A model generated the notes under the pieces. It saw only the letters and a program-made list of their open reading frames with translations, searched no databases and was not told the DNA's origin. A DNA stretch of 64,000 nucleotides from Paratrimastix pyriformis (taxonomy: Eukaryota; Preaxostyla; Paratrimastigidae): assembly GCA_027972325.1 (NCBI GenBank), contig JAPMOS010000054.1:191998-255997 (forward strand). Reading direction: 5' to 3'. Positions 12,401-23,884 of this stretch are shown in pieces (the stretch's first letter is position 1; the number at the start of each line of letters is the position of its first letter). The translations under genes and the position numbers were made by a program.

Positions 12401-12681
12401 GGGTGATTTGACCACATCTTTGTCTGCCCCCTGTGCAGCGGTACCTGTGTGGGGCCGTGGAGGGCCTGCCCGGGGCGCGGGTGGTGCCGGTCGAGGCGAA
12501 CCTCGAGGCCACCGTGACCCGCATCCACAGCCTCTTCCTCGAGCGGATCACCGACCTATACGTCGAGCCGCGCCCCCCGACCCCGCCAGACGTGTCGCCG
12601 TTTGATCCCAGCATCCAACAACAGTCCTTGTCATCACTCAGTGGAGAGGCCGTGCTCATGCCTCCGCCGGCGTCCTCATAG
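9488..12681 (+). CDS. P-loop kinase of the 2-phosphoglycerate kinase / LPA1 family, spliced
   Basis: Similar to plant LPA1-type proteins (needed for normal phytate levels) and archaeal 2-phosphoglycerate kinase; substrate here unproven. Exons: 9488-9691, 9736-10043, 10258-10349, 10440-10669, then 10988 onward; these phases agree. An N-terminal domain (KYDYVKVLIHLKEGHYYVL) is followed by DMDQWLVWLLAVHGYDQPYF. The Walker A region is LVVLIAGTGAVAKSTIATQL (~9925-9985) with LNLPNVLQTDLVYDII after it. RRARLVRQG and ALKEGKPIIIEGSYVDPALY (~10460-10515) match the lid and IIIEG motifs of the family. A Pro/Ser-rich insert of several hundred codons follows (~11000-11830), where small introns such as 11128-11173 seem needed to keep frame. 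Family signals resume at AVAYILRGTAESQRVLLDGW (~12030) and RYLCGAVEGLPG (~12440). The stop is at 12679-12681. In the P-loop the residue before KS is Ala where plant homologues have Gly. Confidence 0.8.
10066..10131. repeat. Poly-C run plus short (CCCGA)n, intronic
   Basis: Long C runs broken by single A are followed by four CCCGA units, in the intron after the Walker A exon of the kinase gene. Confidence 0.9.
10196..10255. repeat. (GGGGCAC)n heptamer repeat, intronic
   Basis: About seven GGGGCAC units run to within a few bases of the acceptor of the exon beginning at 10258. The repeat therefore occupies the place where a polypyrimidine tract would be expected. Confidence 0.85.
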
Positions 12682-12884
12682 CCCTTTGTTCTTCTCCTCC
12701 CCCTCCACCCCCTCCACCCCCTCCCCCTCCTCTCCCCTTCTCCCGACATTCCCACTATTTCGCTGTTTAGCCGCGGTCTTTTGCCGTGTTCTCTTCTGAT
12801 CCGAATTCAAATATTCGAACACTCAAAAAACTGTCCCTCTTGGGCGGATCCTACTCGACCCCGTCGCAGAACCGTTTTTGGTTG
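12682..12884. other. Intergenic region upstream of gene 4
   Basis: A pyrimidine-rich stretch (CCCTCCAC units, 12690-12740) follows the kinase stop. It then becomes AT-richer (~12790-12830), which suits a promoter or 5' UTR. The frame of gene 4 is open upstream of its ATG, but no in-frame ATG precedes 12885. Confidence 0.5.
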
Positions 12885-13611
12885 ATGGCGGAACGTTCTT
12901 CGCAAATATCATCTTTGCTGAGCGGGAAAGATCCCGGAGTTCCACTGGACCGAATTTGGAGAGAATATCGGCAATTGGTTCGCAATCATTACACTGCAAA
13001 CACACCGAAGTCCGTGGTTTTCTTCACTCGCTTCCGCACCACACATCCAACCCCCTGCTGTTAGAATACCCGGTGACCGAGACCAGCAAGCTTCCGGTCA
13101 GGCATCGACATCCACATCAGCCGGCTCTCTCTCCTCCTCCCTGTCTTCTCTGAGCGCTCAGCCTCCAGTCGCATCCTCTGCGACTCCGATCACGGCTCGG
13201 TTGAAATCGTTGAGCGCCAGCCTCTCTGCTCCTCCCAGTACCGCCGCTCTGCGCACCAGCAGCACCACCATGCCCTCGGGTCCCGCTGCCGGGGCCGCGG
13301 CGCCCCCGCCCTCGCACACCCCGGTCCCCGAAAGCCCGGACTGGGGCTCGCAGGCCGATCTGATGAGCGTACTGCCCGCATCGCAGCTGCATGGACTGAC
13401 GGCCCTCCTGGGGGCCACCCCCGAGCCCGTCGTGCGGGCCCTGCCGCCCGAGTACCTCAACCTGCTGGCCGCCCTGGGGGCCGCCATCCGGTCCAAGCTC
13501 AGGCCCCTCGTTCCCGCATCTCCCGCCACTCCCAGCCATGCGCCGCCAGCGGCCGGGGGTGCCGGGACTTATTCAGGAGCCCTCCGCCCGCAGCCGCCGC
13601 CCTCGGGCTAG
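12885..13611 (+). CDS. Unknown protein, two exons, ~223 aa
   Basis: Not recognised. Exon 1 is 12885-13009 (start MAERSSQISSLLSGKD) and ends in phase 2 at donor GTCCGT. The 55-base intron ends in TTAG at 13064, and exon 2 is 13065-13611 with stop TAG. The N-terminus contains a basic, probably helical stretch (RIWREYRQLVRNHYTANTPK). The middle is Ser/Thr/Ala/Pro-rich and looks disordered. A more ordered, hydrophobic segment near the C-terminus (DLMSVLPASQLHGLTALLGA and PPEYLNLLAALGAAIRSKLR, ~13360-13500) may form a helical pair. No signal peptide or membrane segment is seen. The short intron with correct phase joining two open frames supports a real gene; a longer unannotated 5' exon remains possible. 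Confidence 0.6.
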
Positions 13612-14147
13612 GCGAACACCCCCCCCCCCCCCCACACACACACACACACACAGACTCATTCGTACACGTACACGTACACGCATACCGCAACAACGCCGCC
13701 CTGCATCCACCCATTTCCTTTGGGTGAGTGGGTCCGGACGGCGGTGTGCGGTGTGAGACTCGGTTTGGGTTCCTCTTTTTGTTCGGTCTCCGCTCTGTGG
13801 TCCTCACCTTCCCTTCCTGCCCCATCTCCTCCTCCTCCTCTTGTTATTTGGCTCGTCTTGCGCCCCTGCTGCGTCGTGTGGTTCCTCTCGCCCCTGCTGT
13901 CCCTCTTGTGCCCCTGGGTGTGCATCTGCATGCTGATCGGCTTCTCCCCTGGGGCCCATCGCCGTCTGGGCCCCTCGCTCGCTGGCCCTGCGACCTCCGT
14001 CGGCTCGTCCCGCCCCGAACCGAACCCCACCCCCACCCCCACCAACCCTTCCCGATGCGTCTGCCACCCGGCAATATCAGACGAGCGGAACCGGACCCTC
14101 TTCCCGTAGAGAGCTGGAATGGATGGATGGATGTGGGGGGGCGATCA
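13612..14147. other. Intergenic region between convergent genes 4 and 5
   Basis: No supported gene. It starts with a poly-C run and (CA)n (13619-13652), then a short ACGTAC-type repeat (~13665-13682), then pyrimidine-rich sequence that would contain both 3' UTRs. Open frames across it have no recognisable protein content. Confidence 0.55.
13619..13652. repeat. Poly-C followed by (CA)n
   Basis: A C run of about 15 is directly followed by about nine CA dinucleotides. The same composite recurs at ~53811-53852 and ~57291-57325, always with the C run 5' on the plus strand. Confidence 0.9.
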
Positions 14148-17100
14148 TCATCGGGCGGGCTTTGGGGGAGCCGGTGGCCCCATGGCACCGCCGCTTGTGG
14201 CGATGGTCGAGGAGCCTCCCGGGGAGGCCGCCACCTCACGGGCGCGCCCGATGGCGAAGCGGAGGGCCCGCAGCCAGCCGTCCCGCTCGCTGCCGTCGCA
14301 TGCGGCCAGCCTCAGGGGCCGCCCGGCGCCCCGCAGGTGGACGGCGAAGGTCCAGCGCTCGTTGGGCATCAGCTGGCCGGGGCTGGCCGGGGCAGCCGCT
14401 GGGCCGCCCGGGGCGAGGGGCGCAGGGAGGGCCCCCCCATCGGGCGAGGCCTCGGTGGGGTCGCGCTCCTCGGGCCCGGCCCCCTCGCCCTGCCGCCCGG
14501 AAGGCAAAGCAACGAATGCACATGAGGCGCAGGGGGGGGCCCACAAGGGCAAAACAAGAAGAAGAGCGGGCATGACCAAGGGTGGGCATGACCAAGGGCG
14601 GGCATGACCAAGGGTGGGCATGACCAAGGGTGGGCATGACCAAGGGTGGGCATGACCAAGGGCGGGCATGACCAGGGGTGGGCGGCGAGCGGGGCGGCGG
14701 CACGGACCTCGTCGGAGAGGGCCGTCACATCGGCCAGGGCGATGATGTCCTTGGGCCGCGCCCCTTCCTGCAGCCCCAGCGTCCGCAACCCCCACGCCCC
14801 GAGTCGCCGAAGGGCGAGTGGAACGATGCACGGGAGGTCCAGGAGGCGTAAGGGTGAGTGGAACGATGCACAGGAGGCCCAGGAGGCGCCGCCCCACGGG
14901 GGGCCCGGCGGACGGACGGTGACCGAGGGCCAGCAGGTGAGCCGGCCCAGGGTGAGCCCGAAGAGCAGCACGCTCCACGAGCTCCGGAAGGGGCCCCGCC
15001 GCAGCAGGAAGCCCGCCTTGAGGGGCATATCCTCGCCCTCGGCCGTCCCCAGCACCGCCGGCACGCCCTGCGCCCCACGCCCCGCCCAGAGAGCCATCGC
15101 CCAGGCAGGTGATGCGGCAGCTCCCCGTGGCGGGGAAGTGCCCAGAGGGCGCGGAGGGTGGGGGTGGCACTGGTGCGGACGAGGGGCGCCTGGGGCCGCT
15201 GGAGGGCCTCGAAGAGGCCGAACGTGTGGGCCAGCTCTCCCGAGCGGGGCACGAAGGCCGGCAGGGGCCCCCGGTATGCGACGGCGCTGGGGCAGAGCGA
15301 GAGCAGCAGCAGGATGCACTCCACGTCGCCCTGCAGCCGCAGCCGCGCCAAGCCCGACATGGTCGCCGTGAGGCTGGGCAGCAGCAGCCAGCAGCAGCAG
15401 CCAGCAGCAGCATCAGCCAGCAGCAGCCAGCAGCACCATAGGGGCAGGCAGCGGAGGGCGGGGGCAGGGCGGACGGTGGCCGCGAGGAGGTCGATGACGG
15501 TCCGGCCGGCGCAGTCGGTGAGGGAAAGGTCGGCCCCCCGGGCGACCAGCTGCCTGAAGCAGCCCAGCACCTGCTGGCTCCGGTAGAAGCTGTCTCCCAA
15601 AAAAAAAAAACAGGCGGCAAGTGCCGGCGGTGAAGGAAAGGGGTGAGTCGTGTCGGCTGCAGCGGCAGCTGACGAATGGCCATCCGTTGGGCTGGGGCTT
15701 CACATCATGCGGGGGTCGTTGTGCGGGCGCCTGGGCGAGCGGACCTCATCTGGGGCGGGCCCAGCGGGTAGCGCTCCCCCTGGACCCTAAGGACGGCCTC
15801 CTCGGGGACGTGCATGTGGCCGTGGGGGCACATGGCCGCCAGGTGGAGGGCCGTCGCCCCGGCCACGTCGCGCCGGTCGATGTACGCCCCCAGGTGGGCC
15901 GGGTCGGCCTGGCCATAGTCCGCCAGCAGCTCCGCCACCTGCATCCAGCCCCGCCCGCAGCCAAGCATTATGCTGATGCTGATGCTGCTGATGCTGCTGA
16001 TGCTGCTGATGCTGCTGATGCTGATGCTGATGCCGGTGCCGGTGCCGGTGCCCATGCATGGCGGCACACGGTCGACAGCGGCGGCGCAAAGGGCATGTGT
16101 TCGTGGGGGGCATGTGTTCGTGGGGGGCATGTGTTCGTGGGGGGCGGGCATGCGGGGGGCGGGCATGCGGGGGGCGGGCAGGCGGGGGGCCAGCGTGACT
16201 GACGGTGGTCGCGCGACCGGCCAGGGCGGCCAGGTGGAGGGGCGTCCGCAGGGTGACAGGCACCGCGGGCACACGGGAGACCGAGGGCAGCCCCAGCAGG
16301 AAGTCCACCACCCTAGGACACGGCCCCGCCGCCCAGGCCACCCATGCCGAAAGGCCACGCCTCAATCAGCATCCAAAGGCGTTCGGCCCCCGCCGCCCAT
16401 CGGCCGCCCCTCTCGGCCAGCCCTCGCACGGCCAGCCCTCGCCCGGGCCAATGTCGGATGAGCCCCGGGCGAGCCGACGGACCTGCGGTGGCCGCCCCAA
16501 GCGGCCAGGTGGAGGAGGGTGTATCCCTGCAAGGCGGGCCGGTCGTCCAGCGGGAGGTTGCGCATGCCCCGCGCCAGCAGGTCGGCCCGGTCCAGGGCAA
16601 TGGCCACGACGCCTGCAAACCACGGTGGTGCACCCAGCCGTCAGATCGCAGGGATCAGATCGCAGGGATCAGATCGCAGGGATCAGATCACAGGGATCAG
16701 ATCGCAGGGATCAGATCGCAGGGATCAGATCGCAGGGATCAGATCGCAGATCGCAGATCGCAGATCGCAGGGATCAGATCGCAGGGGTCATGTCAAGGAT
16801 TCCAGGGCCAGGGAGGGGGCGCGGACTGCGGGCCGTGAGGGCCATCTCCTCGCCGCCCCGCCTGGCGGCCAGCTGGCTGTAGGTGCGGCCCCAGCGATCG
16901 GTGGCCACCAGGTCGCCCGCCAGGCGGAGGGCGGCCGCCTCGGGGCTGCTCTGGCCCACGGCCGCGGCCGGGACGAGGCCCCGGGCGACGATGACGTAGA
17001 GGGCCACCAGCTGCCCGCACCGGGCGGCCGTCAGGAGGGGCGTCTCGCCCCGCAGGGCGTCCCGGGCACGGAGCAGGTGGTGGGCCCAGGTGAGGGCCTT

Positions 17101-20100
17101 CAGGTCGCCCGGCCCGGCGGGCGGGCTGCTGCCGCTGGTGGGCCCCGTGTACGGGTCGGGGGCGTGCACCGCCCCCTGCACCGGGAAGGGGCAAGGGAAG
17201 GAGGGACTGCGCCGCCCCCCCCGACGGACCCCCACCGCACAGCAAGCAACCGCCCCAGCAGCCCGCAGCATGAGAATCGTGCCCTGATGGCGAGGGGCAG
17301 GCGGCGGACCTGTAGATGCCCTGGCGGGCGTCCCGGGGCCCGTAGCCGGTGCCCTCGAAGGCCGTCTGGAGGGTGTAGGCCGCCCCGGTGGCGGCCAGGA
17401 AGTGCAGCAGCGTCCAGCCGCCCGCCCGGGGGAGCGGCTCCAGCAGCGGATGTACCCGGCAGCCGACCGTCCCCACGGCCGCTGGGGGTCGCGGGGCGGG
17501 CGGGACGGCTGCCGGGGCGGCCATGAGCCGCGGGGCGAGGGAGAAGCCCCGCGTCCGGCCGGGCGCCGTCCCCGAGGCTGCCGGCTGGGGCAGGGCGGAC
17601 GGGGGCACCGAGACCGACGGGGCCCGCGGCCGGGTGGGGGCCGGGGGCGGGGCGGGGCTTTCGGGCCGCCGGGTGGCTGCCAGCCGGGTTCGCGAGGGCC
17701 GGCCGGGGGCGTGGGGCATCAGGAAGGCCCACTCCTCGGCCTCGGCCCCATCGGCCGCCGTCGGCCCCCCGCTGCTGGTGGGCGGGCTGTCCCCTGCCCC
17801 GGCCTCGCCTGCAGGGGCCGCGGGGCCGGGGGGCGAAGGCGAACCGAGGGCATCCTCGTCGAGGAGCGGGTCCAGAGGCGGCATGACGGCTGCCCCCGGG
17901 TTGGCCTTCATCCACTCGGGCACCACCGCCGCCGAGATCTGCCCGCCCCACCAACGTCCCAGGCCCAGGGGATGAGCCGGGAACCACGGTGCGGGACTGG
18001 GCGGACCTGGAGGAGGAGCAGGAAGGCGTCGGGGCGCGACTGGGTGGCGGCGTGGTGGACGGCGGTCAGGCCGCGGCTGTCGGGCTGGTAGGGGTCCACC
18101 CCGGCCGACAGGAAGAGGACGATCACATCCAGGTCGCCCCGCGCGGCCGCCAAGTGGAGGGGCGTGTACCCGCCTGCACAGGGAGCCCACCGCAGGCGAC
18201 CCACAGCACCCGCCAGCACCCGATCGATGGAGCGTGAGGAAGAGGAAGTGCGTGGCGGCCGAGCAAGAAAAGGCCGAGCAATGGCAGAGGCACAGGCGGC
18301 GGGCATGTGCGGCGGCGCGGGGGGATGGCGGACCGCACTCGGGGCGCATGGCCTCGTTGGGGCGCGCTCCGGCCCTGAGGAAGGCCTGGACGCGGGGCAG
18401 GTACGAGGGCGACCCGCAGCTGCAGCCCCCCGTGGCCGCATCCAGGGCCGCCTCGGTCCCGGCAGGGTCGGCCCCGCCCAGGGCGGCCGGCACCCCCCAG
18501 CCGCCCGCCCGCGAGTGAACCGCCGCCGCCCGGCCGGCCTCCACAAGGCGCGCCAGCGTCCATCGGGGAGCGCCCCGCTCCTCGGCCCGGCCCTCATCCT
18601 CGCCGCCCCCGCCGCCGGCGCCCACCAGGGCGCGCAGCTCGGCCCCGACGGCAGCGGGCAGGTCAGGCTCGGCGACAGGCAGCCCCCCCGGGTGCCCGGG
18701 CTGCTCGGGCTGCAGCGCTGGGGCGGGCGAGATGGCCCCGTCCCGGTCCATGCCGACCAGCTCCTCGCCCCCCGCGGGGGGGACACTCCAGGCCGGGGCC
18801 GGTGGGGGCGGCCCGGGGCGGCCCTCGGGCGGGGCTGGCGGCATGGGGCCGGCGGGGCTGGGCAGGGAGGCGGGCGGCTGCTCGGGGGGCCAGAGGAGCG
18901 CCGGGTCGGGCAGCCCGTAGGCCTCCCAGAGCAGGCACAGCAGGGGCGTGCGGCCCCACCGGTCGCGGGCGTTGACCAGCTGCTCGCGGGGCCCCAGCCA
19001 GGACACCTGAGCAGGCCCCGACGGGGCAGCAGCAGCAGCCGCAGCGGGCTGAGCGGGGCCGACGGGAAGAGCGGCGGCCGGGGCGGGGGGCGGCCCCTCG
19101 CTTACCAGCGGCCTGGCCGGGGGGTCGGTCGCAGTGCCGGCCGGTTGCTGCTGCAGCTGCTCGGGAGTGGGGCCGGGCGCTGGGGCGCGCCATGCGGGGG
19201 GCGCCATGAGGCCCGAGGACGCGGCGCCGCCCGGCTGGTCGGCCGGCTCGGCGCTCTTGTTGTTGTTGTTGCTGCTGCTGCTGCTGCTGCTGGCTGGGGG
19301 GCCACTGACGGGGGCAGCCGGCAGGGGCCGCAGGGCCGGGGAGGAGGGCGCGCCCAGCGGGGAGGCGGCAGCGGACACAATCGAGGCCGTGGGGCCCGAG
19401 GGGGCCGCGGGGGCGCCGGGCTCGGCGGGGGGCAGCCAGGGGGCCACCGTCATGTGCTGGTGCAGCGCCAGGCAGAGACCCAGGGCGGTCTGCACACGCC
19501 ACCGGCCCACAGAGGGCAACCGGAGGGAGCAAGATGGGCCACGAGTCGGAGCAGCGCGAGGATGGCACCGAAACCAACGTCAGGCGCAATCGCGTGTGGG
19601 GCAGCGGCGTGTGGAGCAGGCGGTGATGGAAGGGACACAGCCACGAATAGGGCGTGGGCAACCACGGATGGGGCGGGGCGGACCTCGTCGACGGCTGGGG
19701 CCCAGTGGAGGACGGTCTCGCCGGTGGCCCGCAGCCGCCGGGCGGGCAGCAGCCCACAGCAGCGCAGCAGGTGCGTCACCAGGCCGCTCCGGTGGGCCCG
19801 CCAGGCCACCATCAGCCCGTCTGCGCAGCCCATGGGGCGGCCGAGGGGCCGGTCAGGGGCAGAAGGGGGAGCAGGCGGGTGAGGGGTATGAGGGAAGGAT
19901 GGCGCAGGGGCAGGAAAGGGGTCAGGAAAGGGGTCAGGGGCAGGAGGGAGGGGCCGATCGGGATCGGGATGGATGGGTTGGGATGGGGATGGGGATTGGG
20001 ATTGGGATGGGGATTGGGATTGGGATGGGTTGGGATGGGGATTGGGATGGGGATTGGGATGGGGATGGGGATTTGGGATTGGGATGGATCGGAGGCATCG

Positions 20101-23100
20101 GACCCTCGCCCAGCCAGTTGGTCGCCTGTGGGTCGGCGCCCAGGCCCACCAGGAGACGCACCGTCTGCAGGGGCCGCTCCGGGCTGGGGCTCAGGCCCAG
20201 GACCACCTGGCAGCCCCGCCCCCGCCGGAGTGCCGTGCCGGCACAAGCAGAGGAAACTGATCAGGCACAGCCAAGCAGCCACAACCCACCTCGCCCCCTC
20301 ATCGCCGTTTCAACAGGATTTCTGCCGCCTCGCCGAGCGGATCATCATGACTGGATCGCCATCATCGGGTCGGCATCATTTCGATGGTGCCGGGATCACG
20401 CAAGAGGATGGCAGGCGGACCGCCTCTGTGGGGAGCAGGCCCCGGCACGCGCAGAGGAGGAGTGTGTCGCCCGAGACGCAGGTGCGCAGGTTGACCAGCA
20501 TGTCTGCCCACCGGCAAGGGAAGCCCGGGATCAGCCATCCGATGAGATGCCCGGGATCAGCCATCCGATGAGATGCCCGGGATCAGCCATCCGATGAGAT
20601 GCCCGGGATCAGCCATCCGATGAGATGCGCGGGGCCGGCGCGGGCAGACCGGTCTGCATCCGGGCCAGGGCGAGAGCAGTGCCCGCAGCCCCAGGGCCGG
20701 TGGCGCCGATCGGGTCGCGTTCCTCCGGGCAGGGCGGGGCGGGGGTCGTGTGAGCGAGCAGCGAGGTCGACGGGGCCGTCAGCAGGGCGTACAGCAGCGT
20801 CACGTGGCCGCACTGGGCGGCCGTGTGGTAGACGGTGCGCCCCTGCCAGTCGGGCAGCCCCACCGCTGGCCGGTGCGAGTGCCGGGCGGGGAGCGGAGCG
20901 TGAGCCCCACATGGACAGTCGCACCCGCCATCCGACCCGGCAGCCGTGCTCGCCGCGTGCGCATGCCCATCCCGGGCACGCCCGTGCCCAGCCATCCCGC
21001 CCGACGGACCGGCCCCGGCCGCGAGGAGGAGCCTGAAGGCGTCCATGTCGTTGGCCATGGCGGCCGCGTGGAGGGCCCCGATCCGGTTGAGGGCCGTCCC
21101 CCCGCCGCCCCCAGGGTGCCGAGGCGCCACAGGCCGCGCTGGGGGCTGGGGCTGGGGCTGGGTTTGGGGCTGGGCAGGGCTTGACGCCGACCCCGGGGCG
21201 ACGGGGGCGGCCGGGGGAGGGGCGCCCACAGCGGGCGCCGCGGCGGCAGCGATGGCGAAGAGCTGGGGCCGGTTGGTGCGTGGGTCCCACTGGCGCCGGA
21301 GCAGGTGCAGAACTGCGCCGTCCCGTCCGTGACCGGGGGAGAATGGAGGAAAGGGAAGGGATGGAGGAGCGTGAAGGGATGGAGGAGCGTGAAGAGGCGG
21401 AGCAGCCCGAGGGGACATCGGGGCTGGGGCAGGAGGCAGGAGGCAGGAGGCAGGAGGCAGGAGGCAGGAGGCAGGAGGCAGGAGGCAGGAGGCAGGAAGG
21501 CAGGAGGCAGGAAGGCAGGAAGGCAGGAGGCAGGAGGCAGGAGTGGCGGCCGACGGACTGGACTTGGTCAGGAGGCCCGCGTGGACGTCGGCCCCGGCCT
21601 CGAGGAGGGCGCAGCAGAGGGCCGGCCAGCCCGCAAGGACCGCGTGCACCAGGACGGGCTGCCCGTCGGTGGGCGAGAGCGTGTTGGGGTTGGCGCCCTG
21701 CCGAGCGAGCCGGTCCCACCGTGCCAGGGAGGACAAGGCGAATGAGACCCCAGTGGCGGAGAGATAGGATGGGGGTGGGCCGGGAGATGTGATGGCGATC
21801 GGAAGGCTGGGGGGGTGGGAAGAGGGCAGGCGGGGCGACCTGGGCGAGGACCTGAATGGCCCGGACGAGAAGCGCCCCGCGGAGGCCCTCCTCCTCCAGG
21901 CCGCGCGCCTCGGGGCCGCCCATGGCGCGGGCGCCCTCCACAGCCCGGACCAGCTCATCCTCGAGCGGCCCGTCGGGGAACCGGAAGGGCGCATAGCCGC
22001 CGCAGCGGGCCCGGTAGTCCGACGACATGTTCATCGGGGCGCCGCTCGCGGCGGGCCCGCCGGGGGCCGGGGCCGGGGCCGGGGCCTGGGGGGGCGCCGA
22101 GGGGCCGGGCGAGAAGACCACACCCGGCATGTTCGACTCGGGCGGCGTCACGTTCCGCCCGATGCTGACGGGCGGCGGCTGCTGCTGCTGCTGGGGCCGC
22201 TGCTGCGGGTCGGGGGGCGCAGCGGGGATGGCGATCGGCCGGGCGGCAGGCGGGACCGGGGCCTGCGCCCGCGGGGCTGCGAGCGACTCGGTGCCGAGGG
22301 GTGGCGGCTGCGGCTGCGGCTGCGGCTGCGGGTCCCCACCGGCCACGGGGGGCAGTGCCTCCCCGCCGCCCGGTGCCCGCGATGGGCAGAGCATCGGGCT
22401 GGTGCCGGCGGGGCGGGGGGCGCCGCTCGGGGCTGCGGGGGCCGCCTGGAGGATGCTGCCGGCCGATGTCGGGGCCGTGAAGGCGCCCATCCGGGGCGGC
22501 GAGGCGGCCGTGGGGCCCAGCGACCCGGCCGGGCCGGTGGGGGGGCAGCGGAGGGCGGCGAGCATGTCGGCGCGGGTCTGGTCGTCGAGCAGCAGGGCGC
22601 AGTAGTCGAGGGGCGTCAGGTCGTGCTGGTCACGCTGGCTGGCCGACCCGCCCGCGAGCAGCAGCAGCCCGGCCGTCTGCAGGTCGCCCCGCAGGACGGC
22701 CGCGTGGAGAGCCGTGCGGCCCCGAGAGCCGCGCAGGTTGGGCCGGGCGCCGCGGCGCAGGAGCCACTCGACATTCTCCGTCTGCACGGCCCCCGCCCCC
22801 ACGAGGCGACCCGGGCCCACCGGGTGAGGTGAGTTGCCGCAGGGGGAGAGCGATGATGGCGGGCAGGGCGCGAGGGCGGGGTGGGGCGGGGCGAGACGGA
22901 CGATGCCCGCCCGAGCGGCGAAGATGAGCGGGCTGTCGCCGGCCCGGTTGCGCAGGTCCACCGAGATGCGCCCTGCCCCAGCCCCGGCAAGACGCCCCAG
23001 CATGTCGGCCCGGGTCGGAGCAGCCACGCATACGAGGAGGGCGGGGATGGCGAGAGAGGGAGCGGGCAGCCGGACCGATCTCGATGCACCGCGAGGCGAG

Positions 23101-23884
23101 GCCCAGGTAGCCGCGGTGCATGCAGGCATAGTGCAGCAGGCTCGTCCCCATGGCCGTCCGATGGCCCAGAATGCGGCCGTCTGACCACGGCGGGTGGGGG
23201 ACACGGAACGAGCGTTGAGCCGCGGTCAGAGAAAAAAAGAAACGGCGATGGACGGAGGGAGCGAGGGTTGAGCGGAGGGGTGGCAGCGGGAACGGGGGGC
23301 CGCGGACCGTGCTCGGAGCGCTTGAAGAGCACCCGCACCAGGTCGCGGTCGTTGTGGTGCAGGGCCAGCGAAAGGGGAATGTGCCCCTGCGTGTCGGCCG
23401 TGTCGACCTCGGCCCGGTTCTCCAGCAGATATCTGGGCTCCGACCCGCCCACCCCACCGACCGGAGAGGGGAGAGAAGAGCGGCCAGGTGAGCCACCCAA
23501 CCGAGGCGACGCAGACTTGATGACGGTCTCGTTGCGGGCATCCACGGCCAGCAAAAGTGGTGTCTGGCCGAGGCTGTCTCGGTTCTCGAGGGTGTTCCGG
23601 CCACGGGCCAGAAAGAAGTTCAGCAGCTGGAAGGTGGCCAGAGAGGACTCCCCCGAGCATGGCGGCTGAGCCGCCAAAAGATGCAGAGGAGACTGTTGGA
23701 GATACGGGGTCACAAAAGACGATGTTGTTGAGAGCTGGGCAACAATTTCGTTCTGGTGGCTCTGGACCAGAGCCAACGCGAGGTGATTTTGGGAGCATTT
23801 CAAGGCACCCAAGATGGCCTCGGGAACTGAGAGCATCCTGTTTCTTATCTGTTCTTCTGTAATCGAAAGGATGCCATAATTCAT
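14148..23884 (-). CDS. Very large ankyrin-repeat protein with C-terminal PH-like region, spliced
   Basis: Many-exon gene starting at the ATG complementary to 23884 (MNYGILSITEEQIRNRML); the stop TGA is at 14148-14150. Ankyrin units span most of it: SPLHLLAAQPPCSG and RDSLGQTPLLLAVDARNETV (exon 23884-23517), HIPLSLALHHNDRDLVRVLF (~23390), TSLLHYACMHRGYLGL (~23130), DSPLIFAARAGIV (~22930), RTALHAAVLRGDLQTAGLLL (~22710), IGALHAAAMANDMDAFRLLL (~21070), RTVYHTAAQCGHVTLLYALL (~20840), TPLHLAAARGDLDVIVLFL (~18150) and TALHLAAMCPHGH (~15860). Long Ala/Pro-rich linkers separate the units (~22500-22000, 19400-18600). The C-terminal exons hold a PH-like fold: LKAGFLLRRGPFRSSW (~15030-14985), later RWTFAVHLRGAGRPLRLAAC and a WLRALRFAIG helix (~14370-14240). 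PH domains usually bind phosphoinositides or protein partners, so a membrane-associated scaffold is inferred. Introns carry many different tandem repeats. Confidence 0.78.
14573..14690. repeat. 16-base tandem repeat (GGGCATGACCAAGGGT), ~7 copies, intronic
   Basis: Units vary only at the last bases (GGGT/GGGC). They lie between two PH-region exons of gene 5. Confidence 0.9.
15374..15438. repeat. CAG/CCAGCAG trinucleotide-based repeat, intronic
   Basis: AGCAGCAGCC-type units lie in a gene 5 intron; the minus-strand reading is CTG/GCTG. A second CTG-type run (GATGCT/GCT units) lies at ~15968-16033 in another intron. Confidence 0.8.
16090..16190. repeat. Two adjoining G-rich tandem repeats, intronic
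   Basis: Three copies of an 18-base unit (GGGGGGCATGTGTTCGTG) pass into three copies of a 14-15-base unit (GGGGGGCGGGCATGC). The two share the GGGGGGC start, so one may have grown from the other. Confidence 0.85.
16645..16792. repeat. 15-base tandem repeat (GATCAGATCGCAGGG), ~8 copies, intronic
   Basis: Near-identical units lie in a gene 5 intron, with a shorter 8-base sub-repeat (CAGATCG) inserted around 16741-16770. Confidence 0.9.
19255..19293. repeat. TTG/CTG trinucleotide run in coding sequence
   Basis: On the minus strand it reads as AGC and AAC codons, giving a Ser run followed by an Asn run in the Pro/Ala-rich linker of gene 5. Confidence 0.7.
19970..20085. repeat. (GGGATT/GGGATG)n hexamer-like repeat, intronic
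   Basis: Interspersed GGGATT and GGGATGGG units on the plus strand lie in a gene 5 intron. They resemble G-rich telomere-type repeats in composition but are not TTAGGG. Confidence 0.9.
20524..20627. repeat. 26-base tandem repeat, exactly 4 copies, intronic
   Basis: Four identical 26-base units (each beginning CCCGGGATCAGCC and ending GATGAGATG) lie in a gene 5 intron. The identity of the copies suggests recent expansion. Confidence 0.95.
21427..21547. repeat. (AGGAGGC)n heptamer repeat, intronic
   Basis: About 16 imperfect AGGAGGC units (some AAGGC variants) on the plus strand lie in a gene 5 intron; the sense strand is CT-rich. Confidence 0.9.

Noticed and set aside
14573-16792. CRISPR-like regularly spaced repeats
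   Set aside because: The units are head-to-tail tandem copies with no unique spacers, in a eukaryotic intron.
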